From assembly GCF_003008595.1 (NCBI RefSeq), contig NZ_CP027669.1:2790001-2854000 (forward strand): a stretch of DNA of 64,000 nt. Direction: 5' to 3'. A model generated the notes under the pieces. It made no database searches and was not told the DNA's origin. It saw only the letters and a program-made list of their open reading frames with translations. A program made the translations under genes and the position numbers. This document shows, one piece after another, positions 27,103 through 36,263 of the stretch; the stretch's first letter is position 1; each line of letters begins with the position of its first letter. This DNA is from Simplicispira suum (GTDB lineage Bacteria > Pseudomonadota > Gammaproteobacteria > Burkholderiales > Burkholderiaceae_C).

Positions 27103-27170
27103 CGAAGCGCTCCTTGGGCCAACAAACTGCAAAACATCGGCACCTAAAAGTGCGCCGACAGGCAGTGCAA

Positions 27171-27186
27171 TGCAATGAGCGTGCCA
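27171..27186 (-). promoter_or_regulatory. Sigma-54 (RpoN) promoter of the nitrate-assimilation operon
   Basis: On the minus strand TGGCACG-CTCA-TTGCA matches the -24/-12 consensus TGGCACG-N4-TTGCW exactly, about 70 bp upstream of the nirB start. Transcription would start near 27159, leaving a short untranslated leader. Confidence 0.75.
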
Positions 27187-27229
27187 GTGATGAAGACCGT
27201 GTGTGCTTGCTGGCAGGACCCGCTTCTCA

Positions 27230-27244
27230 GCACCATGGGAGTGC
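27230..27244. promoter_or_regulatory. Candidate NtrC binding site upstream of nirB
   Basis: GCACCATGGGAGTGC fits the dyad GCAC-N7-GTGC of NtrC enhancer sites, centred about 78 bp upstream of the predicted start point, a usual enhancer distance. Single site; no second one was convincing. Confidence 0.55.
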
Positions 27245-27295
27245 GGTAGGCTGTGGGCGCAGGGCCCAGGCGGTGCATGCGCCGTGCTCGACGCA

Positions 27296-27334
27296 CAAAA
27301 AGAAGGCCCGCACTGTTTGCACGGTGCGAGCCTT
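27296..27334 (-). terminator. Rho-independent terminator after the small secreted-protein gene
   Basis: On the minus strand AAGGC/GCCTT and CGCAC/GTGCG arms (one mismatch between) form an 11-bp stem, followed by TCTTTTTG. Located 37 bp beyond the stop of the gene at 27371. Confidence 0.7.
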
Positions 27335-27370
27335 GGGGGATCGGGGCGCCTGGCGCCCCGGTGCCCGGAT

Positions 27371-27667
27371 TTAGCTGCGTTCGCCGGTGGCAATCTGGTG
27401 AGCGCGGGCGGCGATCACGGCGTTCGAACGGACAGCGGTGCGCTCAAGGGTGCTGGTGGCGCGAGCAGCATAGTCGGCCACCGGACCCTTGGCGAAATTG
27501 GGCAGGGCTTGCTGGCCTTCGGCGCGCACATCGGCGCGGTTGCGGACCGACTGTGCGTGCGCTTCGAAGTCCGTACCGTACAGGTTGCCGTTCAATTCAC
27601 CTGCTTGGGCGCCAATGGAAGCGAAAGCGGCGACAGCGGCGATGGAGAGGATGCGTGCGGTGTTCAT
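27371..27667 (-). CDS. Small secreted protein of unknown function
   Basis: 98 aa. Begins MNTARILSIAAVAAFASIGAQ, a signal peptide with probable cleavage after AQA, then a mature chain of about 75 residues rich in Ala, Arg and Asn (GELNGNLYGTDFEAHAQSV...). Resembles the small DUF4148-like exported proteins common in Burkholderiales, but assignment is not secure. AAGGAAATC precedes the ATG at 27667; a terminator follows. Single-gene unit. Confidence 0.75.
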   Translation of the reverse strand: MNTARILSIAAVAAFASIGAQAGELNGNLYGTDFEAHAQSVRNRADVRAEGQQALPNFAKGPVADYAARATSTLERTAVRSNAVIAARAHQIATGERS

Positions 27668-27990
27668 GATGATTTCCTTAGTGGTTCAACGTACTCAAAT
27701 GGGCCCGCTGCCTGAGCCTTTTGGCTCCCTGAAAGCGGTTTCGGTGAGTCGCCTTGTTGTGTTCGGCTCATCGATGGGTTGAACTGTAAACCCCATCAGG
27801 ACAAATAAAAACTACGTAGTCACGAATTGACTATTCCGGTATTCGGAACAATTTCCGCAAGTGGCTCCGCGCGTTCGGCTGCCTTCGACGGGTTTTGTTG
27901 CTCCTGCTCACAAACCCTGACCAAGTCCTGTTGCGCTCGGCAACGCGATAGGCTGAAATGCTCGTGTTGACTTAATCAGGGAGCAGGAAG
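27668..27990. other. Intergenic region, 323 bp
   Basis: Divergent promoter region between the small secreted protein and the CBS protein. A 10-bp palindrome ACTACGTAGT lies near 27810. The left half is AT-richer than its surroundings. No other element was recognised. Confidence 0.5.
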
Positions 27991-28431
27991 ATGACGGTTG
28001 TTGCAGAAATACTCAAAGCCAAGCCGGACGCCACCGTTCAGACGATCACCCCCGACGCCACGGTGCTCGAAGCCTTGCGCACCATGGCTGAAAAGCACAT
28101 TGGCGCGCTGTTGGTGGTGCAGAACGGCCATATCGAGGGCATCTTCACCGAGCGAGATTACGCGCGCAAGATCGCACTCATGGGGCGCAGTTCAGCCGAT
28201 ACGCCGATGCGCGAGGTCATGACGCGCTCGGTGATGTTTGTGCATCCCACCCAGAGCAGCGAAGACTGCATGCAGCTGATGACCGACAAGCGCCTGCGCC
28301 ACCTGCCCGTGATGGACGGCGAGCAACTGGTGGGCATGATCTCTATCGGCGACTTGGTGGCCGATATCATTTCCGAACAGAAATTCATCATCGAGCAGAT
28401 GACGCACTACATCGGCGGCAACGTGCGCTAA
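27991..28431 (+). CDS. CBS domain-containing protein
   Basis: 146-aa protein made of two CBS domains (about 10-65 and 75-130), modules that usually bind adenosine nucleotides and sense energy status. Seen: TITPDATVLEALRTMAEKHI, GALLVVQNGHIEGIFTERDYA, and the second repeat HPTQSSEDCMQLMTDKRLRHL followed by GMISIGDLV. No fused enzymatic domain, so it is a stand-alone Bateman-type protein of unknown partner. GCAGGAAG precedes the ATG. Convergent with gntR. Confidence 0.92.
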   Translation: MTVVAEILKAKPDATVQTITPDATVLEALRTMAEKHIGALLVVQNGHIEGIFTERDYARKIALMGRSSADTPMREVMTRSVMFVHPTQSSEDCMQLMTDKRLRHLPVMDGEQLVGMISIGDLVADIISEQKFIIEQMTHYIGGNVR

Positions 28432-28459
28432 GTACGCTCCCAACCCGCGCCGGCGGCTC

Positions 28460-29488
28460 TCAGGTGCTGCTGCGCACCGTCAGCTCAAATCCCAAGTCGA
28501 CGCAGTTTCGCGCCACCGGCTCCCCGCGCATCAGAGAGAGCAGCATGCGCGCGCCGGCTTCGCCCATGCTGCTGCGCGGCGTGCGCACCGTGGTGAGGGC
28601 AGGCAGCATTTGCTCGCTACCTGCCAGATCGTTGAAGCCGGCAATGGCCACCTGACCTGGCACGGCCACGCCGAGCCTCGGCGCTGCCAGCAAGGCGCCT
28701 TGCGCCAGGTCGTCGTTGCAGAAAAACACGGCGTCCACATCGGGATGGGCGCGCAGCAACTGCGCAAACAGTTCGCCGCCCACGCGCAGCGAAGACGCCT
28801 CAGGGCTGAGCAGTTCCAGGCCGGCGTCGTACCGGCCTGCGGCCCGCAGGCTGCGTCGATAACCTTCGGCCCGCTGCAGCGTGCGCGGGTCCAGCTGCGC
28901 CGCGACAAAGGCGATGCGGCGGTAGCCGCGTTCAAGCAAATGCTGCGTCATGCACTCGCCTGCGTCTTGCTGCGAAAAGCCCACGCAATAGACGTCATCG
29001 GCGCGCGTGGTTTCCATCAGGTGCACGCAGGGCACGCCGCTGGCCGCCACGCGCTGGCGTGCCTCAGGGGTGCGGTCAAAACCGGTGAGCAACAGGCCTG
29101 CGGGCCGCATGGCGAAGTAGGACGCCAGCAGCTTTTCTTCCTCCAGGGGGTCGTAGTGCGTCACGCCAATGAGCATCTGGTAGCCCTCGGGCGCCAGCTG
29201 GCGCTGTACGGCTTCGAGCACGTCGACAAACAGCGCGTTGGAAAGCAGTGGCACCAGCACCGGCACCAGCACACTGCGCTGCGAGGCCAGGGCGCGCGCA
29301 GCGGGGTCGGGCACATAGCCGAGGGCGTCGGCCGCCTGCCGGACACGTTCCACCAACTCTGCCGCAACCGCGCGTTCACCCCGCAGGGCGCGTGACGCTG
29401 TGATAGGACTGACGGCTGCGGTGCGCGCCACATCGGCGAGCGTGACGCGGCCGCTGGCGCGGGGGCGAGTGGAGGAGGGGGTTGGCAA
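28460..29488 (-). CDS. gntR: LacI-family repressor, gluconate type
   Basis: About 342 aa. N-terminal LacI helix-turn-helix VTLADVARTAAVSPITASRALRG, then a periplasmic-binding-like sensor domain (VPVLVPLLSNALFVDVLEAV; FFCNDDLAQGALL; a C-terminal VDLGFELTVRS) that is close to GntR, the gluconate repressor. The frame is open to a TTG at 29554, but that segment contains the operator at 29527-29540; the TTG at 29488 is therefore preferred. The start is uncertain and no ATG is available. Divergent from gntK with mirror-image operators between. Effector presumed to be gluconate. Confidence 0.88.
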   Translation of the reverse strand: MPTPSSTRPRASGRVTLADVARTAAVSPITASRALRGERAVAAELVERVRQAADALGYVPDPAARALASQRSVLVPVLVPLLSNALFVDVLEAVQRQLAPEGYQMLIGVTHYDPLEEEKLLASYFAMRPAGLLLTGFDRTPEARQRVAASGVPCVHLMETTRADDVYCVGFSQQDAGECMTQHLLERGYRRIAFVAAQLDPRTLQRAEGYRRSLRAAGRYDAGLELLSPEASSLRVGGELFAQLLRAHPDVDAVFFCNDDLAQGALLAAPRLGVAVPGQVAIAGFNDLAGSEQMLPALTTVRTPRSSMGEAGARMLLSLMRGEPVARNCVDLGFELTVRSST

Positions 29489-29526
29489 GGGTTTTCCCGT
29501 GATTGGATTGTTGGATTTTGCTCGTA

Positions 29527-29540
29527 GGATAGCGCTGTCC
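29527..29540. promoter_or_regulatory. GntR operator, copy 1
   Basis: GGATAGCGCTGTCC is the exact reverse complement of the second copy at 29652-29665. A near-palindrome centred on CG, as in LacI-family operators. The two centres are 125 bp apart. Confidence 0.75.
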
Positions 29541-29651
29541 CGCCGAGACGGCAAGTGTGAAAGTTTCAGAAACCGGAGCAGCGTTTGCGCTTGGGTTTTG
29601 CTCTGCCGGATTCCTTGCTCACCGCCTCGGCCATTTTTTTTTGATCACTTC

Positions 29652-29665
29652 GGACAGCGCTATCC
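29652..29665. promoter_or_regulatory. GntR operator, copy 2
   Basis: GGACAGCGCTATCC, ending 2 bp before the gntK ATG, so bound repressor would block transcription or early elongation. See copy 1. Confidence 0.75.
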
Positions 29666-29667
29666 AA

Positions 29668-30186
29668 ATGCCAGCCAGTCATTTCTCAGGCTCTTTTGTC
29701 GTCATGGGCGTCGCTGGGTGCGGCAAGTCCAGCCTGGGCGAAGCCTGCGCGCAGCGCCTGGGCTTGCGTTTGCTGGAAGGCGACGCCTTTCATTCGCCTG
29801 CCAACCTGGAAAAAATGCAAAGCGGTGTTCCCTTGTCCGACGCGGACCGCGCCGCCTGGCTTGCGCTGCTGGCCCGGAAGCTTGCACAGCCTGGTGCCAG
29901 TCTGGTGCTGACCTGCTCCGCGCTGCGCCGGTCCTATCGTGATACCTTGCGTGCCGGATCGCCCGGCTTGCGGTTTGTTTTTCTGCAGCTCAGTGAGAGC
30001 GAAGCGCGCAAGCGCGTTGCGGCACGGCGCGGCCATGTGTTCCCCGCCAGCCTGGTGGCCAGCCAGTTCGAGACACTGGAGAACCCCCTTGGCGAGCCCG
30101 GCGTGCTGGTGCTCGATGCCACCCGTCCCCTGTCCGACCTCTGCGATGCCGTTTGCGCCTGGCTGGTTGCCTCGGTGGAGGCCTGA
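29668..30186 (+). CDS. gntK: Gluconokinase
   Basis: Phosphorylates gluconate to 6-phosphogluconate with ATP. 172 aa with Walker A MGVAGCGKSSLG (about 13-24), the GDAFHSPANLEKMQSGVPLSD substrate segment (about 38-58, split across family blocks) and SALRRSYRDTLR (about 91). It starts immediately after an operator and no Shine-Dalgarno sequence is visible, so the transcript may have a very short leader; the Met at 29704 is an alternative. dctQ follows by 4 bp. Confidence 0.93.
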   Translation: MPASHFSGSFVVMGVAGCGKSSLGEACAQRLGLRLLEGDAFHSPANLEKMQSGVPLSDADRAAWLALLARKLAQPGASLVLTCSALRRSYRDTLRAGSPGLRFVFLQLSESEARKRVAARRGHVFPASLVASQFETLENPLGEPGVLVLDATRPLSDLCDAVCAWLVASVEA

Positions 30187-30190
30187 GGCG

Positions 30191-30670
30191 ATGCGGACGA
30201 CAACATTCTTTCAGCGGGCTGTGGAGGCGCTGATGGCGCTCAGCCTGCTCGTCATGGTGATTGCCGTGTTTGGCAACGTGGTGCAGCGCTACCTGTGGGG
30301 CACGGGCTGGGTGGTGTCCGAGGAGCTCTCGCGACTGCTCTTTGTCTGGCTGGTCAGTCTGGCCGCCACGCTGGCCTACAGCGAGGGGCAGCACCTGGGG
30401 TTCGATCTGGTCACGGCCCGGCTGCACGGACGCCGGGCGGCGTTTGCGCGCTGGCTCGCGCGTGGGCTGATCGCCGTTTCGCTGTATTACCTGATCGTTG
30501 GCGCCTGGCAGCAGGTGTTGGTGGGCATGGACAGCCGCAGCCCGGTGATGAACTACCCGCTGGCGCTGGGAGCGGGCGGCATTCTGTTCATGGGTGTGTG
30601 CATGGCGGTGATCCTGGCGGCCGAGTGCTGGGCCGAGCTGCGCGGCCGGCGCAAGGGGGATGCGGCATGA
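30191..30670 (+). CDS. dctQ: TRAP transporter small membrane subunit DctQ-type
   Basis: 159 aa with four transmembrane helices and the DctQ signature segments VMVIAVFGNVVQRYLWGTGW (about 21-40) and EELSRLLFVWLVSLAAT. Small permease subunit of a tripartite ATP-independent periplasmic transporter, here clustered with gntK and GntR, so probably for gluconate or a related sugar acid. Stop overlaps the start of dctM (ATGA). Confidence 0.92.
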   Translation: MRTTTFFQRAVEALMALSLLVMVIAVFGNVVQRYLWGTGWVVSEELSRLLFVWLVSLAATLAYSEGQHLGFDLVTARLHGRRAAFARWLARGLIAVSLYYLIVGAWQQVLVGMDSRSPVMNYPLALGAGGILFMGVCMAVILAAECWAELRGRRKGDAA

Positions 30671-31944
30671 CCATCGCCCTGTTTCTTGGCGTGCTCTTTG
30701 CCACCATGGTGGTGGGCGTACCGATTGCCTTTGCACTGTTGCTCACGGCGCTGGCGCTGATGGTGCAGCTCGATTTTTTCGACGCGCAGTTGCTGGCCCA
30801 GAACACCCAGGCCGGCTTTGACAGCTTTCCCCTGCTGGCCGTGCCCTTCTTCATCCTGGCCGGCGAGCTGATGAATGCGGGCGGCCTGAGCCGGCGCATC
30901 ATTGATTTGGCGCGTACGTTTGTCGGTCATGTGGAAGGCGGGCTGGGCTATGTGGCAATTGCGGCCTCGCTGATGCTGGCGTCCATGAGCGGATCGGCCA
31001 TTGCCGACACCGCCGCGCTTGCCACGCTGCTGCTGCCCATGATGCGGCGCCAGAATTACCCGGATGGGTCGAGTGCCGGGCTGATCGGTGCCGGCGGCAT
31101 CATCGCTCCCATCGTGCCGCCGTCCATGCCCATGGTGATCTATGGCGTGACGACCAACACCTCCATCAGCAAGCTGTTTCTCGCCGGCATCGTGCCGGGC
31201 ATCCTGATGGCGGTGGCCCTCGTATTTGTCTGGCGGGGTGTTGCGAAATCCAAGGCCTTGCCGGTGGCCGAGAAGGCACCGTGGGCCGAGCGCCGGCGCG
31301 CCCTGGTCACCAGCGCCTGGGCGCTGGGTTTGCCGGTGATCATCATCGGGGGCCTGCGCGCCGGACTGTTCACGCCCACCGAGGCGGCCGTGGTTGCGGC
31401 GGTGTATGCGCTGCTGGTGGCCACCTTGGTGTACCGCGAACTGGACCTGGCCGGCATCTACCGCGTGTTTGTGGCCGCGTCGCGCACCACGGGCGTGGTG
31501 ATGTTCTTGTGCGGCGCAGCCACTGCGGCGTCGTACATGATCACGCTCGCCGACCTGCCCAGCCAGCTGGCGCACAGCATGGGGCCGCTGCTGCACAGTC
31601 CGATGCTGTTCATGGCGGTGGTCAGCGCATTCTTGCTCGCCGTGGGCATGGTGATGGACTTGACGCCCACGATCCTCATCCTGGGCCCGGTGCTGGCGCC
31701 CCTGGCGGCGCGCGCGGGTATCGACCCGGTGTACTTCGGCTTTGTCTTCATCTTTGTCGGCTGTCTGGGCCTGTTGACGCCGCCCGTGGGCACGGTGCTC
31801 AACGTGGTGGCCGGCGTCGGCCAGTTGCGCATGGAGCCGGTGATTCGCGGCGTGATGCCGTTTCTCGGGGTCTATTTCGTCACCCTGGTTCTATTGATCC
31901 TGTTCCCGCAGATCGTGCTCTGGCCTCTCAAAATCATGTTTTGA
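30667..31944 (+). CDS. dctM: TRAP transporter large membrane subunit DctM-type
   Basis: 425-aa integral membrane protein with about 12 hydrophobic helices. DctM signatures: FDSFPLLAVPFFILAGELMN (about 51-70), ASMSGSAIADTAAL (about 103-116), IIAPIVPPSMPMVIYG, and LGLLTPPVGTVLNVV (about 370-384). It couples sodium influx to substrate import. Overlaps dctQ by 4 bp. Full length and intact. Confidence 0.94.
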   Translation: MTIALFLGVLFATMVVGVPIAFALLLTALALMVQLDFFDAQLLAQNTQAGFDSFPLLAVPFFILAGELMNAGGLSRRIIDLARTFVGHVEGGLGYVAIAASLMLASMSGSAIADTAALATLLLPMMRRQNYPDGSSAGLIGAGGIIAPIVPPSMPMVIYGVTTNTSISKLFLAGIVPGILMAVALVFVWRGVAKSKALPVAEKAPWAERRRALVTSAWALGLPVIIIGGLRAGLFTPTEAAVVAAVYALLVATLVYRELDLAGIYRVFVAASRTTGVVMFLCGAATAASYMITLADLPSQLAHSMGPLLHSPMLFMAVVSAFLLAVGMVMDLTPTILILGPVLAPLAARAGIDPVYFGFVFIFVGCLGLLTPPVGTVLNVVAGVGQLRMEPVIRGVMPFLGVYFVTLVLLILFPQIVLWPLKIMF

Positions 31945-31991
31945 GGCTGCGCGGTTTTTCTTTTGTTTTCCCTGTTCCCAAGGAGATTTTC

Positions 31992-33010
31992 ATGAAGGTC
32001 CGACAACTTGCTCTCGCCGCCAGCCTTGCCCTCGCCACCACGCTGGGGGCTGGCATGGCCCACGCGCAGGACGCGAAGAACCGCATCATTCGTTTTGGCT
32101 ATGGCCTGAACGAAATGTCCAACCAGGGCCGCGCCACCAAGCTCTTTGCCGAGGAAGTCGAGAAAAACTCCGGCGGCAAGATGAAGATCCGCGCCATCGG
32201 CGCCGCCGCTCTTGGGTCGGACGTACAAATGCAGCAGGCGCTGATCGGCGGCGCGCAGGAGATGATGGTCGGCTCGACCGCCACGCTGGTGGGCATCACC
32301 AAGGAAATGGCGATCTGGGACACACCCTTCCTGTTCAACAACGGCAAGGAGGCTGACGCCGTGCTCGATGGCCCCGTGGGCCAGAAGATCATGGACAAGC
32401 TGCAGGAAAAGGGTTTGGTCGGTCTTGTGTACTGGGAGAACGGTTTTCGCAACCTGACCAACAACAAGCGCGCCGTCACCAAACTTGAAGACATGGAGGG
32501 CATCAAGCTGCGCGTGATGCAGAACAACGTCTTCATTGACAGCTTCAAGACGCTGGGCGCCAACGCCGTTCCGCTGCCGTTCTCGGAGCTGTTCACCGCA
32601 CTCGAAACCAAAACGGTGGATGGACAGGAGAACCCCTTCAACACCATTTTGTCGAGCAAGTTCTATGAGGTGCAGAAGTACCTCACGGTGACCAACCACG
32701 TCTACAGCCCCTGGATCGTGCTGGTGAGCAAGAAGTACTGGGATGGCCTGTCCAAGAGCGAGCAGAAGATCCTGATGGACGCCGCCAGGAAAAGCCGCGA
32801 CTTCGAGCGCCAGGACACGCGCGCAGAAGCCGACAAGGCGCTGGCCGATCTGAAGTCCAAGGGCATGGAGATCAACCAGCTGCCCCTGCCGAGGCCAACC
32901 GCATGCGCGAGAAGCTCAGCACGGTCAATGCAGGCATTGCCGCCAACGTCGGCCAGCCGCTGTGGGATGAAGTGCAGGCAGCGGTGAAGAAGGCCCGCGC
33001 CGGTCAATGA
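31992..33010 (+). CDS. dctP: TRAP transporter substrate-binding protein DctP-type, with apparent frameshift near its 3' end
   Basis: Periplasmic binding subunit for the gluconate-type TRAP system. Signal peptide MKVRQLALAASLALATTLGA (cleavage after AHA-Q), then the DctP fold with YWENGFRNLTNNKR (about 147-160), LRVMQNN and ENPFNTILSSKFYEVQ (about 215). The reading frame changes near 32881: in the reported frame the tail is an unrelated Ala/Ser/Arg-rich sequence ending at 32987, whereas the +2 frame gives the proper family C-terminus EANRMREKLSTVNAGIAANV (about 302-321) up to the TGA at 33010. One missing base, most simply a G in CTG(G)CCCCTGCC, would restore it. Ribosome-binding site AAGGAG precedes the ATG; a terminator follows. 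Whether the shift is natural or a base-calling error cannot be told here. Confidence 0.82.
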
Positions 33011-33032
33011 GCCGACTGGCACATCTATTTTG

Positions 33033-33053
33033 AGGCGGCTTCGGCCGCCTTTT
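33033..33053 (+). terminator. Rho-independent terminator of the gluconate operon
   Basis: AGGCGGC-TTCG-GCCGCCT followed by TTT: a perfect 7-bp GC stem with a UUCG tetraloop, 23 bp after the dctP stop. Confidence 0.9.
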
Positions 33054-33222
33054 GCGTCTTGCCGGTGCCTGTATCCGCACTCCTTGGAGTTGCGCTTTGT
33101 CATTGCACGGGCTTTTGGTGTTTGAAACTTGCTAATGGCAGGGCTTTCCCGCTAGAGATTCGGGAGGAGGTCTTATATACCTCTGGTCACAAACATTACC
33201 CTTACCTGACGGAGTTGCCCGC

Positions 33223-34383
33223 ATGACCCAATCTTTGAACCGACGCCAATTCACCGCAGGGGTGGCTTTGGCGCCCCTGGCCGCTGGGGGCCTGCTCGCG
33301 GGTTGCAACCGCATGCCGGACACGGTGCGCATTGGCGTGGCGCAGCCACTCAGTGGTCCGATTGCAGCGTTGGGCCAGGACTTGCTCAACGGCGTGATGC
33401 TGGCGGTCAAGGAGCTGAATGCGGCCAATTTCAGTGTGGACGGCAAGCGGGTCGTGCTGGAGGTGATGACAGTGGATGACAGGTCGGACCCCGAAGTCGG
33501 AAAACAGGTGGCCCAGCAACTGGTTGACGGGGGCATCTGCGCTGTGATCGGCCACCTCAACTCAGGCGTCAGTATTCCTGCAGCGCCAATCTACGCAGCC
33601 CACGGCATTGCGCAGATTGCCATTTCCACCAACCCCAAATACACCGAGCTGGGTTTTCCGACCACGCTGCGCATGGTGGCCAATGACAATCTGCAGGCGG
33701 CGGCGATTGCTTCGTTTTCTGCCGATCAGCTTGGCGGCAAACGCTACGCTACGCTGGACGACGGAACGCCCTATGGCAAAGACTTGGCCGAAGGCACCAA
33801 CAAGCGCCTGGAAGCCGCAAAAAAGAGCGTCGTGCTGCGCCAGTCGTTTGACGACAAGACGGTGGCTTTTACGGACCTTGCCGCCAAGCTGAAGGCGGAA
33901 AACGTCGACGTCATCATCTCGGCGCTCAATGATTTTCAGGTGCTGGCGCTGCTCGAGGAACTCAAGAAGATCAACTACACCACTGTGCGCCTGCTGGGGA
34001 GCGACACGGCAAAGACCACCGATCTGCAAAAGGGCGCCGGCATCATTGACGGCATCTACGCCACATCGCCCATTCTTGAGGCCAAGGAATTCACTGCCGG
34101 CCCTCAGTTTCTTGAGAAATACGGTGCCGCCTTCGGCAAACCCCCTGCGTACGGTGGTCACTACACCTACGACAGCATGTACGTGCTCTCGCAAGCGCTG
34201 CAAATGGCTAAATCAGCCAAGCCCGAAGACATTACGGCAGCGCTGCACAAGATCAACGGCTACGCCCCCGTCACCGGCACCATGAAGTGGGACGAAAAAG
34301 GCGAGCAGCGCTACGCTGCGGTGGGCGTGTACGAGCTGCGTCGCGGCAACTGGGAGCTGCGCATGCGCTCCGACCGCTGGTAA
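33223..34383 (+). CDS. Branched-chain amino-acid-type ABC substrate-binding lipoprotein (orphan)
   Basis: 386 aa, Leu/Ile/Val-binding (LivJ-like) fold: VRIGVAQPLSGPIAALGQDL (about 35-54), GGICAVIGHLNSGVSIPAA (about 103-121), GTPYGKDLAEG and YDSMYVLSQAL near 320. The N-terminus NRRQFTAGVALAPLAAGGLL-AGC contains a twin-arginine motif followed by a lipobox, so it is probably a Tat-exported lipoprotein. No permease or ATPase genes flank it, so the transporter must be elsewhere or the protein serves as a sensor. Ligand unknown. Confidence 0.88.
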   Translation: MTQSLNRRQFTAGVALAPLAAGGLLAGCNRMPDTVRIGVAQPLSGPIAALGQDLLNGVMLAVKELNAANFSVDGKRVVLEVMTVDDRSDPEVGKQVAQQLVDGGICAVIGHLNSGVSIPAAPIYAAHGIAQIAISTNPKYTELGFPTTLRMVANDNLQAAAIASFSADQLGGKRYATLDDGTPYGKDLAEGTNKRLEAAKKSVVLRQSFDDKTVAFTDLAAKLKAENVDVIISALNDFQVLALLEELKKINYTTVRLLGSDTAKTTDLQKGAGIIDGIYATSPILEAKEFTAGPQFLEKYGAAFGKPPAYGGHYTYDSMYVLSQALQMAKSAKPEDITAALHKINGYAPVTGTMKWDEKGEQRYAAVGVYELRRGNWELRMRSDRW

Positions 34384-34402
34384 TAGCGCACGACGAACTG
34401 CT

Positions 34403-34432
34403 ACAGCGCCCCTCGCGGGCGCTGTTTGTTTC
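34403..34432 (+). terminator. Rho-independent terminator after the binding protein
   Basis: ACAGCGCCC-CTCGC-GGGCGCTGT stem with a 5-nt loop, followed by TTGTTT, 20 bp beyond the stop. Confidence 0.85.
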
Positions 34433-34525
34433 CAACGTGCCGTGGTGTTGAGCACCGCCCGCAACCCATGGCGCTGCGAAAGACCAGCAACCACCGCGCA
34501 AGGGCCGCCCCGCAGCGCTGGTGGT

Positions 34526-34591
34526 GTCCCCCTCCCGCAGCGCGCAGCGCTGCGAGAGAGGGGGAAGCGGCGAAGCCGCGCAGGGGGGAGT
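34526..34591. repeat. GC-rich palindromic element
   Basis: CCCCCTCCCGCAGCGC and GCTGCGAGAGAGGGGG form an imperfect hairpin, followed by a second one (GCGGC-GAA-GCCGC). It fills the gap between convergent genes (binding protein and sdaA). May act as a terminator for both or be a REP-like element; no family assigned. Confidence 0.6.
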
Positions 34592-34598
34592 CCCGAAT

Positions 34599-36017
<1,419 letters not shown>

Positions 36018-36157
36018 GAAGTGAACGGGCCAGAACGCTGGCCTGTGAAAAAGTGGCAGTGCGCGCACGGTACGCACGCCACCGCCGCCGGGTATGCGCG
36101 CTTACCCTGAGGCGCGACGCGGGCCGCGTGCCAAACTTCGACGCAGATAAAGAGAGT

Positions 36158-36225
36158 GCTATATAAAAAATAGCTGCTTACCCCTATGGGATAAGCGCTA
36201 GAGGCTAATTTAATTCAAAATTTTG
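36158..36225 (+). repeat. Dispersed repeat copy between sdaA and hpnC-like gene
   Basis: GCTATATAAAAAATAGCTGC, then TTACCCCTATGGGATAAGCG, CTAGAGGCTAATTTAATTC and a AAAATTTT tail; one of the best-preserved copies. Confidence 0.9.
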
Positions 36226-36263
36226 GCCACGAACAGCGTCCTCTTGTTGCCCATGAAACTTGC

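Noticed and set aside
24742..27147. 801-aa open frame opposite nirB
   Set aside because: Antisense to a clear 815-aa nirB with full motifs; its composition is typical of shadow frames in high-GC DNA, with no recognisable domain.
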